From positions 1 to 64,000 of the forward strand of contig JAXHMN010000010.1 of NCBI GenBank assembly GCA_034521465.1: DNA of 64,000 nt, in the 5' to 3' direction. This document shows positions 47,707-57,922 of the stretch, piece by piece. Positions within the stretch are counted from its first letter, which is position 1. Each line of letters opens with the position of its first letter. The notes below the pieces were generated by a model. It did no database searches and had not been told where the DNA came from. It worked only from the letters and a program-made list of their open reading frames with translations. The DNA is from SURF-28 sp034521465 (GTDB taxonomy: Bacteria > Bacteroidota > Ignavibacteria > Ignavibacteriales > Melioribacteraceae). The translations under genes and the position numbers were made by a program.

Positions 47707-48411
47707 ATGAGAAAACTACTTCTTGTATTAATTTTTACTTGTTTGACCACCACATTTTTTGCTCAAGCGGAAAAGAACTATCTAAATAATCCAATTTATA
47801 AACGTCAACTAGAGTTCTATGAACTCTACAAACCGAAAAATGTTAAAATCATCATGCTCGGCAACTCACTTACACACGGCGTCGATTGGAGTCAATTACT
47901 CGGCAGAAACGATGTTATAGGAATGGGAATTGTAAGCGACATTATATCTGGTTATTATAATAGAATTAACTATGTTAACAAACTTAATCCAAAAGTTTGT
48001 TTTGTATTGGGCGGCTTAAATGATATCTACCAATGGGTCCCGGTAGAAACAATTTTTGAAGATTATAAAAAAGTAATTGAGGCATTAAAACGGAACGGTA
48101 CCACTCCCGTAATTCAAAGCACACTTTACGCAGGAATAAATTGGGGTGAAGCTTGGCTAGAAGAAAACAATCCGGATGTAAGCGCTGCGGAAGTTAACAA
48201 AGAAAGAAATTCACAAGTCGATCGATTGAATACTATGCTGAAAAATTATGCGAGAGAGAATAATTTTGAGTATATCGACTTAAACTCGCTTATGTCACGA
48301 AATAAATATTTACGTCCTGAATTAACTTATGACGGTGCTCACCTAAATGCAGCGGGATATAAAATTTGGGGACGAGAAGTCGAAGAAGTATTAAAGAAAT
48401 TAGGTTTATAA
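47707..48411 (+). CDS. Secreted SGNH/GDSL hydrolase
   Basis: 234 aa, intact, with signal peptide MRKLLLVLIFTCLTTTFFAQ. The four SGNH blocks are visible: block I IIMLGNSLTHG (catalytic Ser), block II Gly (GIVSDIISGYYN), block III GGLNDIYQ (Asn) and block V YDGAHLNAAGY (Asp and His). It is thus probably an active periplasmic esterase or acyl-group hydrolase acting on carbohydrate esters. It opens a same-strand set with a second SGNH-like protein and two MBOAT acyltransferases, which suggests it works on the same acylated polymer. Confidence 0.9.
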   Translation: MRKLLLVLIFTCLTTTFFAQAEKNYLNNPIYKRQLEFYELYKPKNVKIIMLGNSLTHGVDWSQLLGRNDVIGMGIVSDIISGYYNRINYVNKLNPKVCFVLGGLNDIYQWVPVETIFEDYKKVIEALKRNGTTPVIQSTLYAGINWGEAWLEENNPDVSAAEVNKERNSQVDRLNTMLKNYARENNFEYIDLNSLMSRNKYLRPELTYDGAHLNAAGYKIWGREVEEVLKKLGL

Positions 48412-48425
48412 CAAAAGGGGATTTT

Positions 48426-49882
48426 ATGCAAAACATCAACAACAAAAAAAATAAAGCTGGTGAACCATTAAAACTACTCTACTTGTAGTAGTTTTTCTTT
48501 TCTCTTTTTCATTTGTACATATTGAACAAGAAATCATCGGATTAAATCTGCATACAGTAGACGTCTTTTCTGACTTAACCAAAGAACCGGAAACAGAAGA
48601 GGATTATGAATACGACGAAGATTACTTTGATATGCAAGACGATTTCTTCAATACGGAAGACACTTCCGAATCGAATGACACTAGTCAAGATTATGAAGCT
48701 GCAAAAGATAATCTAAATTATGCATCGGTTGGTTTACTAAATTTATTTAAGGATAGCGACTTTCTTTATTTCGCTCCGGCTCTTCAAGGTAAGAGACAAC
48801 CTATTCAAGGAAACACATCCCAGTTAAAAAACTTTTTTAGCCAACTTAACAACTCAAAAAATAGAATAGTAAGAATTGCACATTATGGCGATTCCGGAAT
48901 TGAAGGTGATCTAATTACTGCCGATCTGCGACAGGAATTTCAACGAAAATATGGTGGTGAAGGAGTCGGTTTTTTAGGCATCACATCTCAGGATACAAAG
49001 TTTAGACAAACAACAACTCAAAGATTTTCAAACGACTGGGAAACCGCTGCAATTTATTCGCACAATCCCAAAAATCTACCGGTCGGTATAAGCGGTGAGG
49101 TATTTATTCCCGAAGGCAACAGTTGGGTTGAATACGAAACTTCACGGAGATATAGAACTGTAAAAAACTTTTCTAAGTTCAGGCTTTTTTACAGCAATGC
49201 AAAAGCATCCGAAGTAAAATATACTGTTGACGGAAGCGACAGAGGTACAATAAAATTACGTCCAGGAAGTGGAATTCAAGAAGCCGTAATAGACATCGGT
49301 AAAAATGCGAGTAAACTCAGATTAGAATTTTCGAGAGAGCAGGCGTACTTTTACGGAGTAAGTTTGGAGGGCGGTAACGGAGTTTATGTTGACAACTTGC
49401 CGCTTCGTGGTAATTCTGGTGTTGATCTAAATAATATTTCCGCAGATGTTTTACGAGATTTTGCAAGGTACTTGGATTACGATTTAATTCTACTGCAGTT
49501 CGGTTTAAATGCCGCCGGTTCAATAACCGCAAAGTACGACTGGTACGAGCGGGAAATGGTAGAAGTTATCAAGAGTCTTCAAAAAGCATTTCCGCGTGCG
49601 GGAATTGTGTTGATAAGTGCACACGATAAAAGTGTGCGTAAAGGATCAAACTTTGTAACCGATCCGGCAATAGTCAAATTACTCAAGTCTCAAATGGAAA
49701 TTGCAAAAAATGGGGACATTGCATTCTGGAATTTATTTGAAATGATGGGCGGCTTAAACTCTATGCCTAAGTGGGTTGATGCAAATCCACCGTTAGCTTT
49801 TAAAGATTATATCCATTTTAATGGACAAGGCGCCGAAAAGGTTGCTGGTATGCTCTATAATGCGATAATGGATGCCAAGTAG
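48426..49882 (+). CDS. Membrane-anchored SGNH-like protein, partner of MBOAT acyltransferases (frameshifted)
   Basis: About 485 aa. The start ATG 48426 (MQNINNKKNKAGEP) leads, after an indel near 48470, to one membrane anchor (TTLLVVVFLFSFSFVHI) and an acidic linker. The large outer domain then has block I RIAHYGDSGIEGDL (Ser), a jelly-roll-like insert (about 185-300), block III LILLQFGLNAAGS and block V FKDYIHFNGQG (Asp, His). This is the architecture of SGNH proteins that work with MBOATs (AlgJ/AlgX, PatB and DltD analogues). It passes or places acyl groups on a surface polymer in the periplasm. MBOAT 1 follows 37 bases later. Confidence 0.82.
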
Positions 49883-49919
49883 TTATAAAATAATCTGAGA
49901 ACACTTAGAGGTATCCGTT

Positions 49920-51392
49920 ATGGACCTTGTTTCTTTAGGAAAAAATTTATTAGAACAATTAGAATATAATCCCCTTCAGCCGTTGTTATTTAACAGCGGC
50001 TTCTTCCTATTTTTCTTCATTTTCATTTTAGTTTTCTACCGGTTTGTATGGCAGAATCATCGTGCAAAAGTATTCTTCTTGATGACTATGTCGCTTTACT
50101 TTTACTACAAATCCAGCGGCGTGTTTTTTTTGTTAATTGTTATAAGCTCGATCATAGATTTTATTGCCGGTAAAATTATTCACGAGACCCAAGTACAAAC
50201 AAAAAGAAAACTGTTTCTTGTCGTAAGTCTTGTGATGAACTTAGGAATACTCGGCTATTTCAAATACACCAACTTCTTCCTCGATACGCTTAATCAAATA
50301 GGCGCTGGTAATTTTGATATGCTCGATATCTTTTTGCCCGTTGGTGTTTCATTCTTCACATTCCAATCAATGAGCTATACAATTGATATTTACCGTAGAA
50401 ATTTAGAACCTGAAAAGAATTTTATAGATTTCATTTTCTTTGTTTCATTCTTTCCTCAATTGGTTGCCGGACCGATTGTTCGTGCAGCAGATTTTCTTCC
50501 GCAAATTAAAAACGAAGTATTTATCTCCAAAGCTGATTTGGGAAGAGCATTATTTCTGATAATTGCAGGTTTGTTAAAGAAAGCAGTTATTGCGGATTAC
50601 ATCAGTATAAATTTTGTGGATAGAGTCTTCGAATGGCCTACCCGATTTACCGGTGTTGAAAACTTAATGGCACTTTACGGTTATACAATACAGTTGTATT
50701 GTGATTTCTCCGGTTATTCTGATATGGCAATCGGATTAGCGCTTCTGCTCGGTTTTAGATTGCCGATAAACTTTAATGCACCTTATAAAGCCGCGTCAAT
50801 AACAGAGTTTTGGCAGCGATGGCATATTTCACTTTCAAGTTGGTTGAGAGATTATCTTTATATCGGTCTCGGCGGTAACAGAAAAGGAAACGCCCGCACT
50901 TATGTTAATCTAATTTTGACAATGCTTCTCGGCGGATTGTGGCACGGCGCCTCTTGGCGAATGGCAATTTGGGGTTTAATTCAAGGCGGAGCTTTGGCTT
51001 TCGAAAGATTGTTCGGCATTAAAAAGTGGACCGAAAAAAGTAAGTTAAACAGAGTTATCGGGTTCTTAATAACATTTAATCTGTTCACCTTTACACTTCT
51101 ATTTTTCCGGGCACAATCTCATCAATTGGCAATTGATATGATGCTTCAAATTTGGAATTATTTCCATCCTGAAGTTTTCTTCCAATTTATTGAAGGATAT
51201 ACACTTGTTTTCATTTTAATTCTTATTGGTTACATTACTCACTTTACTCCACAAAAGTTAGAGAATAAAATTCAGGAAATGATTACTAATTTACCTTTTG
51301 TTGGAAAAGCTATATTAATTACTTTGGTAATTTGGGTTGTTGCTCAGTTCAAATCGGCTGACATACAACCATTTATATATTTCCAATTTTAG
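49920..51392 (+). CDS. MBOAT family O-acyltransferase 1 (AlgI-like)
   Basis: 490 aa, intact, with about 11-12 membrane helices. MBOAT hallmarks: PVGVSFFTFQSMSYTIDIYR, FPQLVAGPIVRAADFLPQI, QLYCDFSGYSDMAIGLALL, WQRWHISLSSWLRDYLYIGL and the invariant histidine in GGLWHGASWRMAIWG. Such proteins take acyl groups from the cytoplasmic side and pass them across the inner membrane to polysaccharide or peptidoglycan modification enzymes. It is 37 bases after the SGNH partner gene and 15 bases before a close paralogue. Confidence 0.93.
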   Translation: MDLVSLGKNLLEQLEYNPLQPLLFNSGFFLFFFIFILVFYRFVWQNHRAKVFFLMTMSLYFYYKSSGVFFLLIVISSIIDFIAGKIIHETQVQTKRKLFLVVSLVMNLGILGYFKYTNFFLDTLNQIGAGNFDMLDIFLPVGVSFFTFQSMSYTIDIYRRNLEPEKNFIDFIFFVSFFPQLVAGPIVRAADFLPQIKNEVFISKADLGRALFLIIAGLLKKAVIADYISINFVDRVFEWPTRFTGVENLMALYGYTIQLYCDFSGYSDMAIGLALLLGFRLPINFNAPYKAASITEFWQRWHISLSSWLRDYLYIGLGGNRKGNARTYVNLILTMLLGGLWHGASWRMAIWGLIQGGALAFERLFGIKKWTEKSKLNRVIGFLITFNLFTFTLLFFRAQSHQLAIDMMLQIWNYFHPEVFFQFIEGYTLVFILILIGYITHFTPQKLENKIQEMITNLPFVGKAILITLVIWVVAQFKSADIQPFIYFQF

Positions 51393-51407
51393 TTTAGTAT
51401 TAAAAAT

Positions 51408-52883
51408 ATGCCGGAATCGCAGTTACTTCAAAATATTGTTGATCTGCTTCAATACGATCCTGTTAGACCACTTCTTTTTAACAGCGGTTTTTTTCTTTTC
51501 TTTTTCATTTTCATTTTAGTTTTCTACAGATTTGTTTGGAATAATCACCGTGCAAAGGTGATTTTCCTTACCATTATGTCGCTCTTCTTTTATTATAAAT
51601 CGAGCGGCTTATTTTTTTACTTGGTGATTTTAAGTTCGGTTGTTGATTTTGTAGCGGGCAAATATATTTATACGGCTAACACTACCGTTAAAAAAAGATT
51701 ATACTTAACACTGAGTATAATTACCAATCTAGGAATTTTAGGTTACTTTAAGTACACCAATTTTTTCATCGATAGTTTTAATTCGCTCACATCATCCGGC
51801 TTTGACCTTATCGATGTATTTCTACCGGTCGAAGTTTCTTTCTTCACATTTCAATCAATGAGTTATACGATAGATATTTACAAAGGGAATTTAGAACCTG
51901 AAAATAAATTTCTCGATTTTCTATTTTTTGTTTCGTTTTTTCCGCAGCTTGTTGCCGGTCCAATTGTTCGCGCAAAAGATTTTCTTCCTCAAATTAAAAA
52001 TGATGTTTTTGTCTCCAAGTTCGATATTGGCAGGGCGCTCTTCTTAATTATTGCCGGTCTCCTGAAAAAAGCGGTGATTGCAGATTACATCAGTATAAAT
52101 TTTGTCGACAGAGTTTTTGAGTGGCCCTCGCGTTTTACTGGGGTTGAAAATTTACTTGCGGTTTATGGATACCTCGTACAAATCTATTGCGATTTTTCGG
52201 GCTACTCCGATATGGCAATCGGTCTCGCTTTACTGCTAGGATTTAAATTGCCTCTTAATTTCAACGCTCCATATAAAGCAAAATCAATTACCGAGTTTTG
52301 GCAGCGATGGCATATTTCGCTTTCGACTTGGCTACGTGATTATTTATACATTCCTCTCGGCGGCAACCGGAAGGGGCAATCGAGAACGTATATTAATTTA
52401 ATGCTGACAATGTTGTTAGGTGGACTGTGGCATGGTGCTGATTGGCGTTTTGTAATTTGGGGTGGTTGTCACGGCGCAGCCCTCGCAGTGGAAAGATTTT
52501 TCGGAATTCCCGAATGGATAAAAAACCGTGGTCGAGTTTTTAAGGTGTTTTCAGTGCTTATAACTCTGCATATCTGGGCAATATCTATGATCTTCTTTAG
52601 AGCACAAAGTTATGAGCAGGGTTTTGAAGTATTACATCAAATTTTTAATTACTTTCACTATGAAGTATTTTTCCAATTCATTGAAGGTTACACTTTAGTA
52701 TTTATTTTGATAATAATCGGTTATCTTTCGCATTATACACCTAAAAAATGGGAAGACGGAATTCAGAAAATTATCACAGATCTTCCGCTGGTCGGCAAAG
52801 CATTATTAATAGCAGCTGTAATCTGGATAGTAGCTCAATTTAAGTCGGCGGATATTCAGCCGTTTATTTATTTCCAATTTTAG
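51408..52883 (+). CDS. MBOAT family O-acyltransferase 2 (AlgI-like)
   Basis: 491 aa, intact. It can be aligned along its entire length with the preceding gene without gaps of note: PLLFNSGFFLFFFIFILVFY, then ADYISINFVDRVFEW and the final VAQFKSADIQPFIYFQF are the same in both. All MBOAT motifs are kept, including the RWHISLSTWLRDYLYIPLGG segment and GGLWHGADWRFVIWGG with its His. One typical Gly (VGVSFF) is Glu here (PVEVSFFTF). It is clearly a tandem duplication product; the two may load different acyl groups or acceptors. Confidence 0.93.
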   Translation: MPESQLLQNIVDLLQYDPVRPLLFNSGFFLFFFIFILVFYRFVWNNHRAKVIFLTIMSLFFYYKSSGLFFYLVILSSVVDFVAGKYIYTANTTVKKRLYLTLSIITNLGILGYFKYTNFFIDSFNSLTSSGFDLIDVFLPVEVSFFTFQSMSYTIDIYKGNLEPENKFLDFLFFVSFFPQLVAGPIVRAKDFLPQIKNDVFVSKFDIGRALFLIIAGLLKKAVIADYISINFVDRVFEWPSRFTGVENLLAVYGYLVQIYCDFSGYSDMAIGLALLLGFKLPLNFNAPYKAKSITEFWQRWHISLSTWLRDYLYIPLGGNRKGQSRTYINLMLTMLLGGLWHGADWRFVIWGGCHGAALAVERFFGIPEWIKNRGRVFKVFSVLITLHIWAISMIFFRAQSYEQGFEVLHQIFNYFHYEVFFQFIEGYTLVFILIIIGYLSHYTPKKWEDGIQKIITDLPLVGKALLIAAVIWIVAQFKSADIQPFIYFQF

Positions 52884-52994
52884 AAGATTTGCGTTATCCC
52901 AAAATTTCAAGATATTCCAAATAAACCTTTATATGGTTTCGATTTTATATTATTTTTAATAGATAGTTTAATACGCAAATTATTTTCCGGCTGA

Positions 52995-55910
52995 ATGCAG
53001 AAAAAATTGACAAATATTGCCCTTCAAATTATTCAAGTCGCAAAAATCATTTTTGTTGCGATGTTTTTCATATTGCAATTGAATGCTCAGAGCGATGCCG
53101 AAATAAAAGAGTTTAAAACGAGAGCTATTGAACACATGCAAGCCGGAAGATTCGGTGAAGCAATCGACTTGCTGAATAAATACATCTCAACTAACGCACG
53201 AGAAGCAGAAGGTTATAATTTACGCGCCATCTGTTTCGAAAACCGCTCGCAATACCAGAATGCAGTTTTAGATTTTAGAAGAGCAATCGCTTTAGAACCA
53301 TCAAATAATGAATACAGAGAAAACCTTTCCAGGGTAATAGGCGTTTGGTACCCTCAGCTTCGGAAAAAGATTGAAGGTCATAAACGTGAAATTGCCATCG
53401 ATCCGAACAATCCTTTCAACTATCTGGAAATCGGAAAGTCCTACAGATGGATGGAGGAATGGGATTTAGCCGAGCAATGGTATGATGAATATTTACTGCG
53501 TGATCAAAATGCTTCCCGGATGAAATAATTCGATACACAGAAATTCTTGCAAAGACCGGAAGCATACAAAAAGGTGAAAGAATTTTACGGGAGTATGTAG
53601 GTAAGTACCCTGATGACTGGCGCCTCTGGAGTCGCTTCGGCTACTTCTTACTTTGGCTTGCAAAATATAATGAAGCGCGAGATGCGTTTGAAACAGCACT
53701 CTCATTCAAACCATTCTTAAAGAAGCACAAGACGGACTCGATATTGCAAACCGCGAAGCTTATGTAACGCAAGATGATCCCCGTGCTTTTGAACGCGTTT
53801 ATCCGATTGATAGATTCTATAGTATCTTAAGGAGTAACCCGGGCGATGATGCTACACGCTTTAGATTAGTGCGCGCATTGATTGAGGCAGAAAGAATTGA
53901 AGAAGCATACCAACAGCTTCAACGATTGGCAAGCCGTCATCAAGGTGAAGAAGAATATGAAGAACTTTGGAAGTATGTTAATACCTACCGCAATGAAAAT
54001 TATAGAGCGCGCATTGAACAACTTCAGCAAAGATTAGAAGAAGATCCCGAAGATCTTGAAGCAATGAAAGCTCTTGCCCAATATCATACATATTTGCAGG
54101 AATATGACCAAGCGCTTCAAATACTTGATAATTATTATGCTCTCAATCCCGATTCAGAAGATCAAGAATTACGATTTCAATATGCAAGAATAAATGCGTG
54201 GGCAAGATATTTTGACCGTGCAATCAGTATAATGGATGAACTTCTTTTAGATTCTCCAAACAACTTAGATTACCAGCTCTTCAGAGCACAGTTATCAATC
54301 TGGACAAGTCAGGATGTTGAACTTGCGAGAGATTATCTAAATAATGTTCTCGAAGCAAGACCAAATAATGTAGATGCTTTAATTGCAATGGGTTCTTTGA
54401 TGCTTTTGGATAATGATTTTGAGGCAGCTCAATCTTTTGCCGATCAAGCAAGAGAGCTTGATCCGGATAACGGTGAGGTTACTAAACTTGAGCAAAATAT
54501 TGAATTCCAAAAATTACGTTATGAAGAAGAACAGCTCTTCAAGATTTTGAACGAGGGACGCGAGCTTGTTATGGATGGAAGATGCGAAGAAGCGCTCCCC
54601 TATTATGAAGATTACCTCGCACAAGCCGAACCAAACAATTTAATCTATAAAGAATATGGAGATGTTCTGTTTTGTGCCGACAGATTAACCGAAGCCCGGG
54701 ATGTTTACGATGAAGTTTTGTTTGACGGTTATTTCTATGAAGCTTCATTGCAGCGTGCAAAAGTTGCTTATGCTTTAGAAGATACAACAGATGCAATTAA
54801 CAGATTCAAAGAATTAGTTGATGAAGAACCTTATGAATTTGAACCGAGACTTTATTTAGGAGACTCATACGCAAAAGCACAAATATACGATTCCGCAAGA
54901 GCAGCATACGATACGCTGTTGACTTGGGAAGATCTCGATTCAACTGAAATTAGTATGATCGAGCAAAGAAAAGATTGGCTACCGGTCACCGGTCTTGCAG
55001 CAATTTTTGAAACATTCCCAAATTATATCGGCTTTGCACCTTCAGCTTCATTTTACTCTGATAACCTCAGCTTTAAATTTACCAATATCGGCGCTAGAAT
55101 GGAACTCGGTTTTACTTACTGGCTGACATTTGGTGTTTCGTGGTTTAGAACGCAAATGAATGCAAATGCGGCGAGCTTAGATGAGGATATAATTGAGACA
55201 TATAATTTTACCGGTGATAGGAGGTTCACTGCATTTAAAGGACATCTATTCCTACGGTTCATTAAAAATGTTACAATTGGAGTTGGATTTGGACAAGTAA
55301 ATGTTGACGGATTTGAAAACAGAGATGAAACGGATGCCTTTATAAATTTCGAAAGGAAAGATACGGTTGCACTTAATTTTCAATACTTAAACACAGATGC
55401 CGCAAAAGTACTTTATTCACCGTACTTAATTGATAATAGGTTTTTTACTACTTATTACAGAGTGGGCGGATATCTGAACCACAGAAACGGTTTTCATTTT
55501 TCGGGTTATTTTTCATATTTAACTGTAACAGACAACAATGAAGGTAATGATCTTCAGCTTAGAATTGGTAGACGTTTTCTGCCTGAGGTAATCGCGGGAT
55601 ATGAATATTTCTATTCCAACTATAAATTTGATGCACCGCTATATTATTCTCCGAATAATTTTGAATCACACAGTTTGTTTATTGATTCTTGGCTGGAAAA
55701 AAGAAAAACCTTGAAGTTAAACTCGGCGGAAGAATAGGGTTTGTTCCTGCAAGTGATTTTCTATTACTTGCGGCATATCTTAAAATTGACTACCGAGTAG
55801 CAGAAAGTTTGAATATTCAAGGCGAACTTAACTTGGGCAGCACATCTCGTGATAACTCCAGTTACAAATTTATACAAGGTCAACTTTCCGCTTATTGGAA
55901 TATCTATTAA
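52995..55910 (+). CDS. TPR + outer-membrane beta-barrel protein (BcsC/YaiO-like layout), frameshifted
   Basis: About 971 aa. Signal peptide at about 13-36 (KIIFVAMFFILQLNAQ), then many TPRs to about residue 660 (AIEHMQAGRFGEAIDLLNKY, DALIAMGSLMLLDNDFEAAQ). The C-terminal 300 residues have alternating aromatic beta-strands (MELGFTYWLTFGVSWFRT, HLFLRFIKNVTIGVGFGQV) and end ...GQLSAYWNIY, a barrel-type closing strand with aromatic end. Frame changes near 53515, 53703 and 55695. The layout matches polysaccharide export porins (BcsC, PgaA, PelB) and YaiO proteins. Together with the MBOAT/SGNH genes, export of an acylated glycan is plausible. Confidence 0.78.
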
Positions 55911-55936
55911 TTTTCACTTTAAAAATCACATCGGTT

Positions 55937-56751
55937 ATGAAAATATTATTTTTATTTATAACAATTTTTACACTCACTCTATCTAGTCAAGAATTACAAC
56001 TATTGGGTACTACTCAACCCGGCAATGCAATGATTGGGAAAGCACCGGATATTCAACAAGTAATTTTTAACGACAAAAAAATCCAAGTAGATAAAAACGG
56101 AACTTTTATTTTCGGTTTTGATAGAGACGCAAAAGGAACACACGTTTTAAAAGTAAAATATGACAATGGAAAATCTGAAATAAAAAGATTCACTCTTCCG
56201 GAAAGAGAATACGATATTCAAAGAATAACAAGTTCGAAACAACAGTTCAGTTCACCACCCAAAGAAGAACTTGCACGAATTAAAAGAGAAAGACAACAAA
56301 TGCGCGAAGCCCGTTCTAAGGTCGGCAAGATTGATACTGCTTACTTTTCAAGCGGTTTCACTCGCCCGATAAAAGGCGGCAGAGTTGTAGGTGTGTACGG
56401 AAGCCAGAGAATCTTAAACGATGTTCCAAAAAATATTCATAACGGAATTGACATTGCTGCACCGACCGGCACCGATGTTTATGCAATGGCTGACGGCGTT
56501 GTACAAATCGCCGGTGATAATTTTTATTACAACGGTACTTTTGTTTTAATTGATCACGGTCAAGGTTTATCTAGCGTCTATCTTCATTTCAGCAAATCGG
56601 TTGTTGAAGACCGGCGACTTTGTAAGGAAAGGTCAAAAGATCGGTGAGGTAGGAACATACCGGAAGATCAACCGGACCGCATCTTCATTGGGGAATAAAC
56701 TGGCATAGTGCAAAGATTGATCCTAATTCTTTGCTCGGTATCGGTTTATGA
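55937..56751 (+). CDS. M23 (LytM) family metallopeptidase (frameshifted)
   Basis: About 271 aa with a signal peptide (MKILFLFITIFTLTLSSQ). An N-terminal beta-domain (to about 105) and a basic coiled segment (EELARIKRERQQMREARSKV) lead to a LytM domain. There the zinc ligands are seen in NIHNGIDIAAPTGTDVYAMA (His, Asp) and, after frame changes near 56610 and 56662, GRSTGPHLHWGINWHSAKID (HLH). The protein ends LLGIGL at 56749-56751. M23 enzymes cut peptidoglycan cross-bridges. All zinc ligands are present. It lies 27 bases after the barrel gene. Confidence 0.87.
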
Positions 56752-56961
56752 TAACTACTTTTAGTAGTTTGTTACGTAGAGGAAGCTGACTTCACTTTTG
56801 TAGCAATCTAAAAGAAGTGATTACAGAAAAAAACTTCCACAAAAACTTTTCAAATAAACAATTACATTTTTTGTTACTTTATACTCATTTCAAAAGTTAG
56901 TAATTTCTGCTGTTGATTTAATTACAGATACATTTTACAATTTTTCATTGAGGAATAAGCT

Positions 56962-57910
56962 ATGAGTGTCGGACACGTATCTCGCGTACATTTAATTATG
57001 GTTTATCTTCTGTTAATCATTTCAGCGGTTTTTCTTTAAACTTTTACGCACAAGATAATTCATCTTCAATAGTCTCAGGAAAACTACCCTCAAAATTATA
57101 AAATAATTACACCGCCATCTACCTGAATCAATCGAAATATTTGGTGAAGAAGTTCCTCTTGAAGATATTGATGTAAGAGAAAGATTGGAGCGTGAAATTA
57201 TCGTTAACACTTATTGGCATTCAAACACAATATTGATGTTAAAGCGTGCCCAAAGATGGTTCCCGGTAATTGAGCCCATATTAGAAGAGAATAACATCCC
57301 AAAAGATTTCAAATATATTTCTGCAATCGAAAGTAACTTGGATAATTTGGTTTCACCTGCTGGGGCTACCGGCTTCTGGCAATTCATGAGAGGTACTGCG
57401 CCGAAATATAACTTAGAAATTAGTAACGGGGTTGATGAAAGATATCATGTTGAAAAATCAACTCAAGCTGCGTGTGAATATTTAAAGGAAGCATATGAAA
57501 AATTTGGAAGCTGGTCTACCGCGGCGGCAAGTTATAATATGGGTATTAATGGAGTTGAAAAGCAAATTGAAAGGCAAGGAACAAAGAACTATTACAACTT
57601 TATTCTCAATGAAGAAACTTCGCGATACTTGTTCAGAGCCATCGCATTAAAGCTCATTATTAATAATCCGGAGAACTATGGTTTTGGAATTTATGATTAC
57701 GAAACCTACAAACCATATGAAACGTTTGAAGTAGAAATTAAAAATGATGTTAAAGATCTCGCAGTCTGGGCAAAGGATAAAGGTATAAACTACAAATGGT
57801 TGAAAATACTCAATCCTTGGCTGCGTGATAATGAAGTTACAGTACCAGCAGGTAAAACATATAACATAAAATTACCAAAACCAGGTTCTATTAATATTAT
57901 TCCAGATTAA
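56962..57910 (+). CDS. Lytic transglycosylase (SLT, MltD-like), frameshifted start
   Basis: About 315 aa. The signal region from ATG 56962 is split by indels near 57035 and 57095; the mature part then follows intact from PESIEIFGEEVPLEDIDVRE. The SLT domain has catalytic Glu in YISAIESNLDNLVSPAGATG, FWQFMRGTAPKYNL, and ASYNMGINGVEKQIERQG. It ends in a LysM-like wall-binding region (LKILNPWLRD...VPAGKTYNIKLP). It cleaves glycan strands to 1,6-anhydro-muropeptides, which are the input of the AmpG/NagZ/kinase genes at 10-15 kb. Confidence 0.87.
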
Positions 57911-57922
57911 GAAAGGTGACTA

